14,660 nucleotides of DNA from Pseudomonadota bacterium (GTDB lineage: Bacteria > Pseudomonadota > Alphaproteobacteria > Sphingomonadales > Sphingomonadaceae). A program made the position numbers and the translations under genes. Every line of letters starts with the position of its first letter. Positions within the stretch are counted from its first letter, which is position 1. Below are positions 7,572-13,347 of this stretch, one piece after another. The stretch is from assembly GCA_023433445.1 (NCBI GenBank), contig JAEZCS010000027.1, positions 1-14,660 of the forward strand, given 5' to 3'. The notes below the pieces were generated by a model that had not been told where the DNA came from, did no database searches, and saw only the letters and a program-made list of their open reading frames with translations.

Positions 7572-7619
7572 ATGATGACGGTCTTTCATGTTCACATGAT
7601 TATGAAAGCGCGGCGCTGA
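7572..7619 (+). CDS. Candidate 15-aa His/Met-rich leader peptide coupled to DUF1636
   Basis: A 15-codon ORF reads MMTVFHVHMIMKARR and ends in TGA at 7617-7619, whose last base is the first base of the DUF1636 ATG (TGATG). It has the strong Shine-Dalgarno that DUF1636 lacks; with ideal spacing, initiation at the second ATG (7575) gives 14 residues. The central pattern HVHMIM carries alternating His and Met, potential metal ligands, and the peptide ends in the basic KARR. Two roles are possible: a simple translation-coupling ORF delivering ribosomes to DUF1636, or a regulatory leader. The metal-sensing idea is inference only. An alternative is a longer DUF1636 starting at an in-frame TTG at 7559, but that would place the Shine-Dalgarno inside the coding sequence. 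Confidence 0.45.
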   Translation: MMTVFHVHMIMKARR

Positions 7620-8026
7620 TGCTGCGTGCTGTCGAAAACCGTGCGTCCGTGGTGGTCTGCTCCACCTGCCGACGGTCAGCGGAAAAGCGGGAAGATGAAG
7701 CGGGACGACGCGGCGGTGATCTGCTGATTCAGGCCATGCGCGACCTTCAGGCGCAGGAACCCGCCTATGAAGCAGTAGCGGTGGAGGACATGCCCTGCCT
7801 CTTCGCTTGCCAGCGGCATTGCACCGTGCATGTGCGCGGCCCTGGCAAGGTGGGCTATGTGCTGGGGGATTTTATCCCTGACGCCGATGCCGCGCGCGCC
7901 ATTCTCGACTACGCCCTGCGCCATGCCGCGAGCGAAGAGGGCGTCGTTCGCTACGCCGAATGGCCGCAGGGGGTGAAGGGCCACTTCATCGTCCGCACGC
8001 CTCCCGAAGGCTTTCTTTGCACATGA
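7619..8026 (+). CDS. DUF1636 family protein (COG5469-like predicted metal-binding protein)
   Basis: The 135-aa protein has the DUF1636 layout: VVVCSTCR (CxxC, cysteines 14 and 17), then MPCLFACQRHCTVH with cysteines 60, 64 and 68 (Cx3Cx3C), then GPGKVGYVLGDF (about 74-85) and a C-terminal block ending in RTPPEGFLCT. No signal peptide or membrane segment is visible, so it is probably cytoplasmic. Five conserved-type cysteines suggest a metal or Fe-S site; no reaction is established for the family as far as I know. The start at ATG 7619 puts VVVCSTCR ten residues in, as usual. It is the first sizeable gene after the cobalamin riboswitch, is coupled to the leader ORF by TGATG, and overlaps cobT by ATGA, so a role in cobalt or corrinoid handling is inferred from context. 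Confidence 0.85.
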   Translation: MLRAVENRASVVVCSTCRRSAEKREDEAGRRGGDLLIQAMRDLQAQEPAYEAVAVEDMPCLFACQRHCTVHVRGPGKVGYVLGDFIPDADAARAILDYALRHAASEEGVVRYAEWPQGVKGHFIVRTPPEGFLCT

Positions 8027-9039
8027 TCCAGTTTCAGGATCGCGCGGCGTTTCGTTCCGCGCTTGCTGCCCTGCCGCAGAGTGATGCGGCGGCGATCGAT
8101 GCTGCGGCGGCACGGCAAGCACAGCTGACCAAGCCCGCCGGATCGCTGGGCCGTCTGGAAGAGATCGCCCTGTTCATGGCGGGCTGGCAGGGCCGGGATC
8201 TTCCCCGCGCCGACCGCATTCACGCCACGATCTTCGCGGGAAATCATGGCGTCGCCGCACGCGGGGTCAGCGCCTTTCCGGCTTCTGTCACCGCGCAGAT
8301 GGTGGCGAACTTTCAGGCGGGCGGTGCGGCGATCAACGCGCTCGCCGACGCCTGCGGGGCGGATCTGGTTATCGTTCCGCTCGCGCTCGACCGACCCACT
8401 GCCGACATATGTGAAGGCCCTGCAATGACGGAGGCTGAGTGCCTCCAGGCGTTGAACGCAGGCGCCGCCGCCATTCGTGAAGATTGCGACCTGATTTTCA
8501 CCGGAGAGATGGGTATCGGCAACAGCACCCCTGCCTCCGCGCTCTGCCTGCACATCTTGGGCGGCGAAGCGCAGGACTGGACGGGTAGAGGCACCGGCGT
8601 CGATGAAGCAGGCCTTGCTCGCAAGACAGATGCAGTCCGCGCCGCGACCGCCCTGCACGCATCCCATTGCACTGACGCCTTCGAAACGCTCCGCCGCCTA
8701 GGCGGGCGAGAGATCGCCGCCATGGCAGGTGCAATCGTCGCAGCGCGCATGGTCCGCGCGCCAGTACTTCTCGACGGGTTCATATGTGGCGCGGCGCTCG
8801 CCCCACTCTGGCGCGATAATCCCGGCATCGTTCAGCATTGTCTCGCCGCCCACTGTTCAGCCGAAGCGGGCCATGCCCGGCTGCTCGAAGCGCTCGGCCT
8901 CGACCCCCTGCTGCACCTTGGCATGCGCCTTGGCGAGGGAAGCGGCGCAGCCGTCGCGGCGCAGCTCGTCCGCTCGGCCCTCGCTGCGCATGCGCATATG
9001 GCGACCTTTGCACAAGCAGCCGTCGCTGGCGCGTTATGA
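8023..9039 (+). CDS. cobT: Nicotinate-nucleotide--dimethylbenzimidazole phosphoribosyltransferase CobT
   Basis: CobT makes alpha-ribazole phosphate from dimethylbenzimidazole and nicotinate mononucleotide, activating the lower ligand of B12 (called CobU in P. denitrificans). The protein is 338 aa, close to the family norm. Seen: LTKPAGSLGRLE near the N-terminus, GEMGIGNST at 161-169, RGTGVDEAGLARK, DGFICGAAL, and GMRLGEGSGA with Glu305 at the place of the catalytic glutamate of the Salmonella enzyme. The ATG at 8023 overlaps the DUF1636 stop (ATGA); longer in-frame starts would fall well inside DUF1636. The 3' end overlaps cobC in another ATGA. Confidence 0.97.
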   Translation: MIQFQDRAAFRSALAALPQSDAAAIDAAAARQAQLTKPAGSLGRLEEIALFMAGWQGRDLPRADRIHATIFAGNHGVAARGVSAFPASVTAQMVANFQAGGAAINALADACGADLVIVPLALDRPTADICEGPAMTEAECLQALNAGAAAIREDCDLIFTGEMGIGNSTPASALCLHILGGEAQDWTGRGTGVDEAGLARKTDAVRAATALHASHCTDAFETLRRLGGREIAAMAGAIVAARMVRAPVLLDGFICGAALAPLWRDNPGIVQHCLAAHCSAEAGHARLLEALGLDPLLHLGMRLGEGSGAAVAAQLVRSALAAHAHMATFAQAAVAGAL

Positions 9040-9602
9040 GCCCGCTTACACTCCACCTGATGCGGCATGGGGCACCAAAAACGCCGGGCCTTCTGCTTGG
9101 GCACACCGATATGCCGCCTGATCTGGTCGCGATGCAGATGTGCATTGAACGGTCCCGGACGCTGGCATTCGAATGCCTGTTCAGCTCGGACCTGACACGG
9201 GCCCGCACCCCCGCCGCGCTGATCGCCGCCGACCGGCAAGTGGCCCATCAGATAGACGCTCGCTGGCGCGAACTGCATTTCGGGACATGGGAAGGCGCAG
9301 ACCCCGCGACATTGCCGGTCGATGAGACAAGGCGCTTCTGGTCATCCCCGGACGATAGCCCGCCACCGGGCGGGGAAACCTGGTCCGCGCTCTGCAAGCG
9401 GGTCAGCTCAGCCCTGGGCGACATAAGGCGGCCAACCCTCATCATCGCTCATGCCGGCGCGATCCGAGGTGCGCTGACGGTGCTGTGCGGCTTCTCCTAT
9501 CAGCAGGCCTGGGCCATTGATCTGCCCTATGCGGCGGTGGTCACGTTGCGCTTATGGCCAGGGGGCAGTACCGGCGCGCAGATCACAGGCCTCGTCACAT
9601 GA
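9036..9602 (+). CDS. cobC: Histidine phosphatase family protein, probable alpha-ribazole-5'-phosphate phosphatase CobC
   Basis: A 188-aa member of the phosphoglycerate mutase / histidine phosphatase superfamily. Seen: the catalytic LMRHGAP (His11), SSDLTRAR near 49-56, RELHFGTWEG with the acid residue Glu79, and AHAGAIRG with the second catalytic His139. In this context the likely substrate is alpha-ribazole phosphate or adenosylcobalamin 5'-phosphate, whose phosphate is removed to finish the nucleotide loop. Superfamily members differ in substrate, so the specific role rests on the neighbours: cobT before and cobS after, both joined by ATGA overlaps. In-frame upstream codons back to 8838 lie inside cobT and are not taken as coding. 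Not to be confused with P. denitrificans CobC, which is the decarboxylase-like protein two genes downstream. Confidence 0.88.
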   Translation: MSPLTLHLMRHGAPKTPGLLLGHTDMPPDLVAMQMCIERSRTLAFECLFSSDLTRARTPAALIAADRQVAHQIDARWRELHFGTWEGADPATLPVDETRRFWSSPDDSPPPGGETWSALCKRVSSALGDIRRPTLIIAHAGAIRGALTVLCGFSYQQAWAIDLPYAAVVTLRLWPGGSTGAQITGLVT

Positions 9603-10324
9603 CTCGCCTCATCCTCGCCTTACAACTCATGACGCGCCTGCCGCTTCCGAACGTGGGCGCCGACGAAAGCGACTTTGCTGCTGCGATGCGCTGGTTCCCA
9701 GCGACCGGCATTGCCGTGGGAGTGACTGTCGCCGGCGCCATGACTATCGGCGTCCAGAGCGATCCCTGGATCGCAGCCTTGCTCGGCCTCATCGCCTGGG
9801 TCGCCATCACCGGAGCGCTCCATCTCGACGGCCTTGGCGACATCGCCGACGGAGCCGGAGCAGCTCATCGGGACCGTGTTAAGCTGTCCGCCGTCCTTGC
9901 TGACCCGCATATCGGTAGCTTCGGCGTCGTCGCGATCACCTTGCAATTGCTGGCGAAGCTGGTGCTGCTCCGCCTGTGCGCGGAGCATGTCCCGCTGCTC
10001 GCCCTCCTATTTGTGCCCTTCGTTGCGCGGATCGGTCCGCTCGCCTGGACTCTCTGGCTCCCGCCGCTTCACCAAGGTCTTGCCAGCCGCTTCCGCGAAG
10101 GCATCGGAGCGGTGCATCTGGTGGGCTGGGCCACTCTGGCCGCCGCTCTCTGCTTCTTTGTCCCGGCTCTCATGTCCGCTGCTCTCTTTATTTTGTTATG
10201 GGGATTGTGGTTGCGCAGCCGCATCGGCGGCATTTCGGGAGATGGCCATGGCGCGGGTATCGAACTCGTCGAAAGTGGCCTGCTCGCCGTTCTGGTACTG
10301 GCCGCTCTGGTGCTGGCGCGATGA
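9599..10324 (+). CDS. cobS: Adenosylcobinamide-GDP ribazoletransferase (cobalamin synthase) CobS
   Basis: CobS is an integral membrane enzyme that joins adenosylcobinamide-GDP with alpha-ribazole (or its phosphate), releasing GMP; it is CobV in P. denitrificans. The protein is 241 aa, with several hydrophobic segments through most of its length. Seen: LMTRLPLP near the N-terminus, the acidic metal-binding motif HLDGLGDIADG at 75-85, and DPHIGSFG at 102-109. The ATG at 9599 overlaps the cobC stop by ATGA, and the stop overlaps the next gene's ATG at 10321. It sits with the other late-pathway genes of the riboswitch operon. Confidence 0.96.
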   Translation: MTRLILALQLMTRLPLPNVGADESDFAAAMRWFPATGIAVGVTVAGAMTIGVQSDPWIAALLGLIAWVAITGALHLDGLGDIADGAGAAHRDRVKLSAVLADPHIGSFGVVAITLQLLAKLVLLRLCAEHVPLLALLFVPFVARIGPLAWTLWLPPLHQGLASRFREGIGAVHLVGWATLAAALCFFVPALMSAALFILLWGLWLRSRIGGISGDGHGAGIELVESGLLAVLVLAALVLAR

Positions 10325-11298
10325 GCGATATCTTCCGTTGGCATGGCGGGCGCATTGCCGCTGCACGTCAATCTTATAAAGAGGCGCGCCTTCCCTGGAT
10401 CGATCTCTCCACCGGCGTAAATCCCGTGGCATGGCCCGGCGCGGCTGCGATCAGGCCCGATTGGCACTCGCTCCCCGACCCCGCGGCGCTTGCCGATCTT
10501 GAACAAGCCGCCGCCGCCTATTTCAGTGTTTCTGCCGATCATATCTGCGCATTGCCCGGCAGTGAGACCGGCCTGCGTCTGCTTGGCCATCTGATCGACG
10601 CGCCCGCCTGCCACCTCCAACCGTCCTACCGCACTCATGCGCAAGCATTTCCCAACTCGCTGGCCTTGCAACGGCCGGAGGTCGCACCTGCCGGAACCGC
10701 GCTCCTCCTTGCCAATCCCAACAATCCGGATGGTCGCCTATACACGCGGACGCAGATGCAACAGCTTCTCTGTGATCAGGAGGAGCAGGGGGGGTGGCTG
10801 ATCGTCGATGAAGCCTTTGCCGACTGCATCCCTTCCGCCAGTATCGCCAGCGAGGTAGCTGATGACCGAAGGCTGATCATCTTTCGCTCCTTCGGCAAAT
10901 TTTTTGGACTCGCGGGTGTAAGACTAGGCTTTCTCCTTGGTCCTGCCGCCGTTGTTGCTGCCTGCCGCCGCCTGCTGGGCGATTGGCCGCTGTCGGCCGC
11001 CGCGATCGATTTCGGCCGCGCCGCCTATCGCGATCAAAGATGGATTGATGAGACGATCGTCAGCCTGGCCAGTCAGTCAGCTCGACTGGACGCGCTTCTC
11101 GTCCGCCACGGCTTCAGTCCGCAAGGCGATAGCCCTCTGTTCCGCCTAGTAGAGACGCCCGACGCCAGCGCCCTGTTCGACCGCCTCGCGCACCGAGCGA
11201 TTCTTACCCGTCCGTTCGAAGATTATCCCCGCTGGCTCCGATTTGGCCTGCCCGGCAATAAGACCGATCTGGCTAGACTGGACGAAGCTCTTGGTTGA
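10321..11298 (+). CDS. cobD: L-threonine-O-3-phosphate decarboxylase-like PLP enzyme (CobD of Salmonella, CobC of P. denitrificans)
   Basis: A class I/II aminotransferase-fold PLP enzyme of 325 aa. CobD decarboxylates L-threonine phosphate to (R)-1-amino-2-propanol phosphate, the precursor of the aminopropanol arm. Seen: FRWHGGR at the N-terminus, LANPNNPDGR (the substrate/PLP Asn region), LIVDEAFADC (Asp binding the PLP ring nitrogen), and FRSFGKFFGLAGVRLGF with the Schiff-base lysine at residue 193. It is a little shorter than Salmonella CobD (364 aa). Histidinol-phosphate aminotransferase is the nearest alternative, but placement between cobS and cbiB settles the reading. The start overlaps the cobS stop by ATGA. 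Confidence 0.93.
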   Translation: MSDIFRWHGGRIAAARQSYKEARLPWIDLSTGVNPVAWPGAAAIRPDWHSLPDPAALADLEQAAAAYFSVSADHICALPGSETGLRLLGHLIDAPACHLQPSYRTHAQAFPNSLALQRPEVAPAGTALLLANPNNPDGRLYTRTQMQQLLCDQEEQGGWLIVDEAFADCIPSASIASEVADDRRLIIFRSFGKFFGLAGVRLGFLLGPAAVVAACRRLLGDWPLSAAAIDFGRAAYRDQRWIDETIVSLASQSARLDALLVRHGFSPQGDSPLFRLVETPDASALFDRLAHRAILTRPFEDYPRWLRFGLPGNKTDLARLDEALG

Positions 11299-12220
11299 GT
11301 TAGCTGCCCTTGTCCTGGATGCGGTGCTTGGCTGGCCGAGGAGACTGCACACGCGCGTTGGCCATCCGGTCGGCGCCTTTGCCCGGATCATCACAGCTTG
11401 CGAACGTTGCTTGAACCATCGCGACTTCAGTACATGCCGTCGCCGGACAGGTGGCATTGTCACGCTATTGATCCTCTTGATGATCGCTGTTGCGTTGGGC
11501 TGGGGCGTAGAACGGCTCATTCATCATCTGCTCGGCTCCTGGGCTTGGATTGGACTCGCGCTCGCTGCCTGGCCTGCGCTGGCGCAACGCAGCCTGTTCG
11601 ATCATGTCCTGTCCGTGGTGCAGGCGCTGGAAGCGGAAAATCTCTCCGCCGCGCGCCGCGCTGTGGGCCGCATCGTTGGGCGTGACACAGCCGCGCTGAA
11701 TGAAGCAGGTGTTGCGCGCGCAGCCATAGAAAGTCTTGCCGAAAGCTTTTGCGACGGGGTTGTCGCGCCGCTTTTCTGGCTGCTCGTCGGCGGTCTTCCC
11801 GGGATTTGGGCCTACAAGGCAGTCAATACCGCAGACAGCCTGATCGGTCATCGGGAAGAGCCGTTCGCTGCCTTCGGCTGGGCCGCCGCTCGTTTCGATG
11901 ATCTGTTGAACCTGGTCCCCGCGCGCTTGTCCGGCGTCCTCATCTGCTTGGGCGGCCTGGGCGGGTGGAAAATTCTGTGGCGCGATCATTGGCGCCATGC
12001 CTCGCCCAACGCGGGCTGGCCTGAAGCGGCCATGGCGGGCGCGCTGCGCATCCGCCTTGCCGGGCCGATCGCCTATGAAGGAGAATTTCATGCCAAACCA
12101 TGGATCGGCGGTGAGGGGGAGGAAGCTACCCCTGCCGTCACCCGCGCGGCGCTCTCGCTCTATGTTCGCGCCTGTGGCTTGCTCTGGCTGATGACCGTCG
12201 CGATCAAGGGGTTTGGTTGA
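11291..12220 (+). CDS. cbiB: Adenosylcobinamide-phosphate synthase CbiB (CobD of P. denitrificans), TTG start
   Basis: CbiB attaches aminopropanol phosphate to the propionate side chain of adenosylcobyric acid, giving adenosylcobinamide phosphate, and is an inner-membrane protein. Seen: LDAVLGWPRRLHTRVGHPVG at the N-terminus, ESLAESFCDGVVAPLFW from 147, NTADSLIGHR at 179-188, RFDDLLNLVPARLSG, and SPNAGWPEAAMAGALRIRLAGP. The frame has no ATG or GTG near the expected N-terminus. The best start is TTG at 11291, overlapping the cobD stop (TTGGTTGA) and placing the LVLDAVLG motif at residue 7. Another TTG at 11243 would add 16 residues inside cobD. From 11291 the protein is 309 aa, normal for CbiB. 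The end meets cobU in TGATG. Confidence 0.93.
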   Translation: MVELAALVLDAVLGWPRRLHTRVGHPVGAFARIITACERCLNHRDFSTCRRRTGGIVTLLILLMIAVALGWGVERLIHHLLGSWAWIGLALAAWPALAQRSLFDHVLSVVQALEAENLSAARRAVGRIVGRDTAALNEAGVARAAIESLAESFCDGVVAPLFWLLVGGLPGIWAYKAVNTADSLIGHREEPFAAFGWAAARFDDLLNLVPARLSGVLICLGGLGGWKILWRDHWRHASPNAGWPEAAMAGALRIRLAGPIAYEGEFHAKPWIGGEGEEATPAVTRAALSLYVRACGLLWLMTVAIKGFG

Positions 12221-12732
12221 TGACCGCTTGGCAAAAAATGCTTGTGCTCGGCGGTGCCCGTTCAGGCAAAAGTCGGCATGCCGAGGCACAGTGCGAAGCT
12301 ATACCCGGCACCATCACCTATATTGCTACGGCGCAGGCCTTTGATACTGAGATGCGCGACAGAATTGCCACGCATCGCGCGCGACGAAGCGCACGATGGA
12401 ACAGCTTTGAAGCCCCGATCACGCTGCCCGCCGCCATCGCGCAAGCGCAACAGTCCGGTCCCATCCTTGTCGATTGCCTGACTCTCTGGCTGTCCAACCT
12501 ATTGCTGGCTGACGAAGACATTCCGGCATGGAGCGAAAAGCTGATAGCGGCCATCATGGCTTGTTCCGCGCCGATCATACTCGTCAGCAATGAAGTCGGC
12601 CTTTCGATTGTGCCCGATAATGTGCTCGCCCGACGCTTCCGGGATGAAGCCGGCCTTCTCAACCAGCGGGTCGCGGCCACTTGCGACAAGGTGCTGTTCA
12701 TAGCCGCAGGCCTGCCGCTGACGCTCAAATAG
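12220..12732 (+). CDS. cobU: Adenosylcobinamide kinase / adenosylcobinamide-phosphate guanylyltransferase CobU (CobP)
   Basis: A bifunctional 170-aa enzyme that phosphorylates adenosylcobinamide and then transfers GMP from GTP, making adenosylcobinamide-GDP for CobS; it is CobP in P. denitrificans. Seen: Walker A GGARSGKS at 11-18, MRDRIATHRARR with His52 at the place of the guanylylated histidine, LVDCLTLWLSNLL, and SNEVGLSIVPDN from 123. The ATG at 12220 shares one base with the cbiB stop (TGATG); a TTG three bases earlier is not preferred. It is the last gene of the rightward operon, which ends in TAG at 12730-12732. Confidence 0.96.
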   Translation: MTAWQKMLVLGGARSGKSRHAEAQCEAIPGTITYIATAQAFDTEMRDRIATHRARRSARWNSFEAPITLPAAIAQAQQSGPILVDCLTLWLSNLLLADEDIPAWSEKLIAAIMACSAPIILVSNEVGLSIVPDNVLARRFRDEAGLLNQRVAATCDKVLFIAAGLPLTLK

Positions 12733-12943
12733 AGAATAAATTCCAGGTGCTGCTCTCTCGGAATTATCAAACTGGCCGAATGATGGGTCAATTTCGGCGC
12801 GGAGGTAACGGGAGAAGCCCTGCTTGCCGGATCAGGGGAATAATTTTATTGCGCGAATCGGGGTTCTGATAAATGGCCCCAATCGGCTTGCCTGTAATGA
12901 GTTGGATCAATATGGCACGCCCAACAATGCTTGGAGGGGTTTT
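12733..12943 (+). other. Gap between the cob operon and the pntAB region; weak terminator and promoter candidates
   Basis: No recognisable gene. Possible end signals for the cob operon are AATTCC/GGAATT (12739-12744 with 12760-12765, 15-base loop) and CCCTG/CAGGG (12818-12822 with 12833-12837), the latter followed by the A/T-rich GAATAATTTTATT. Both are weak. A promoter-like pair TTGCCT (12888-12893), 17 bases, TATGGC (12911-12916) would start a transcript roughly 20 bases before the ATG at 12944. Translating the stretch in all frames by eye gave nothing resembling PntAA. Confidence 0.3.
12933..12939 (+). promoter_or_regulatory. Strong ribosome binding site GGAGGGG for the 37-codon ORF
   Basis: GGAGGGG ends 4 bases before the ATG at 12944. 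It is one of the two best Shine-Dalgarno matches seen in the window and is the main support for the short ORF being translated. Confidence 0.55.
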
Positions 12944-13057
12944 ATGGGAGCCAGCGATCATGGCAGGGGCGACACGTCCCGGACCGGGGGGAAGATGGAA
13001 GACCGCCTTAGTGTCCTGATCGGATCGCGGCTTCTGGACAGGGGATATAGCAAGTGA
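12944..13057 (+). CDS. Small 37-aa protein of unknown function, coupled to pntAB
   Basis: The ORF begins MGASDHGRGDTSRTGGKMED and ends DRGYSK; not recognised. It is hydrophilic, rich in Gly/Arg/Asp, with a short helix-prone second half (MEDRLSVLIGSRLLDRG) and no membrane segment or cysteine. Evidence for translation is the strong Shine-Dalgarno at 12933-12939 and a 4-base GTGA overlap with the GTG start of pntAB, the same type of coupling used throughout this window. It may be a real small protein or a coupling ORF that loads ribosomes for pntAB, which has a weak start codon. The frame is open upstream to 12824, but that part has no good start context. It shows no resemblance to PntAA. Confidence 0.5.
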   Translation: MGASDHGRGDTSRTGGKMEDRLSVLIGSRLLDRGYSK

Positions 13058-13344
13058 ACGCTCTTAATGCAGATTATCTGTTCGTCTTCATTTTGGCGGC
13101 CTTTCTTGGTTTTCAGCTGATCAAGAAGGTTTCGCCATTGCTGCACTCGCCGCTGATGTCGCTGACTAATGCGATCGCGGCGGTGGTGATTGTGGGGGCG
13201 ATCACGATTGCGGGTGAGGAAGGGGCCACGCCGCTTGCCAAGACTCTCGGCTTCATCGCGGTCTTTTGTGCGACGGTTAACCTGGTCAGCGGGTTCATGA
13301 TCACCGATCGCATGCTCAAGATGTTCAAGCCGCGGGGGAAGTAA
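13054..13344 (+). CDS. pntAB: Proton-translocating NAD(P)+ transhydrogenase subunit PntAB (alpha part 2)
   Basis: PntAB is the small membrane part of the alpha subunit in three-subunit transhydrogenases of the Rhodospirillum type, contributing helices of the proton channel domain dII. The protein is 96 aa. Seen: three hydrophobic segments at about 7-24, 33-54 and 61-82, the conserved LLHSPLMSLTNAIAAVVIVGA, and the C-terminal VSGFMITDRMLKMFKPRGK. It starts at GTG 13054; no in-frame ATG is close, and the GTGA overlap with the preceding ORF supports this start. pntB follows 3 bases after the TAA stop. The NAD-binding partner PntAA is not adjacent upstream, unlike the usual pntAA-pntAB-pntB order. 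Confidence 0.94.
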   Translation: MNALNADYLFVFILAAFLGFQLIKKVSPLLHSPLMSLTNAIAAVVIVGAITIAGEEGATPLAKTLGFIAVFCATVNLVSGFMITDRMLKMFKPRGK

Positions 13345-13347
13345 CAG

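Noticed and set aside
7298..7618. In-frame upstream extension of DUF1636 through the second riboswitch
   Set aside because: The stretch encodes the aptamer core and B12 box; family proteins begin about ten residues before VVVCSTCR, as with ATG 7619.
11465..12289. A 274-codon minus-strand frame opposite cbiB
   Set aside because: Antisense shadow; the plus strand encodes a full CbiB with its motifs.
12818..12853. A confident intrinsic terminator after cobU
   Set aside because: The CCCTG/CAGGG stem is only 5 bp with a 10-base loop and the tail is mixed A/T rather than a U-run, so it is listed only as weak.
12733..12943. A remnant (pseudogene) of pntAA upstream of pntAB
   Set aside because: No frame in this stretch resembles the conserved PntAA N-terminus or its NAD-binding segments; there is too little sequence for a decayed copy.
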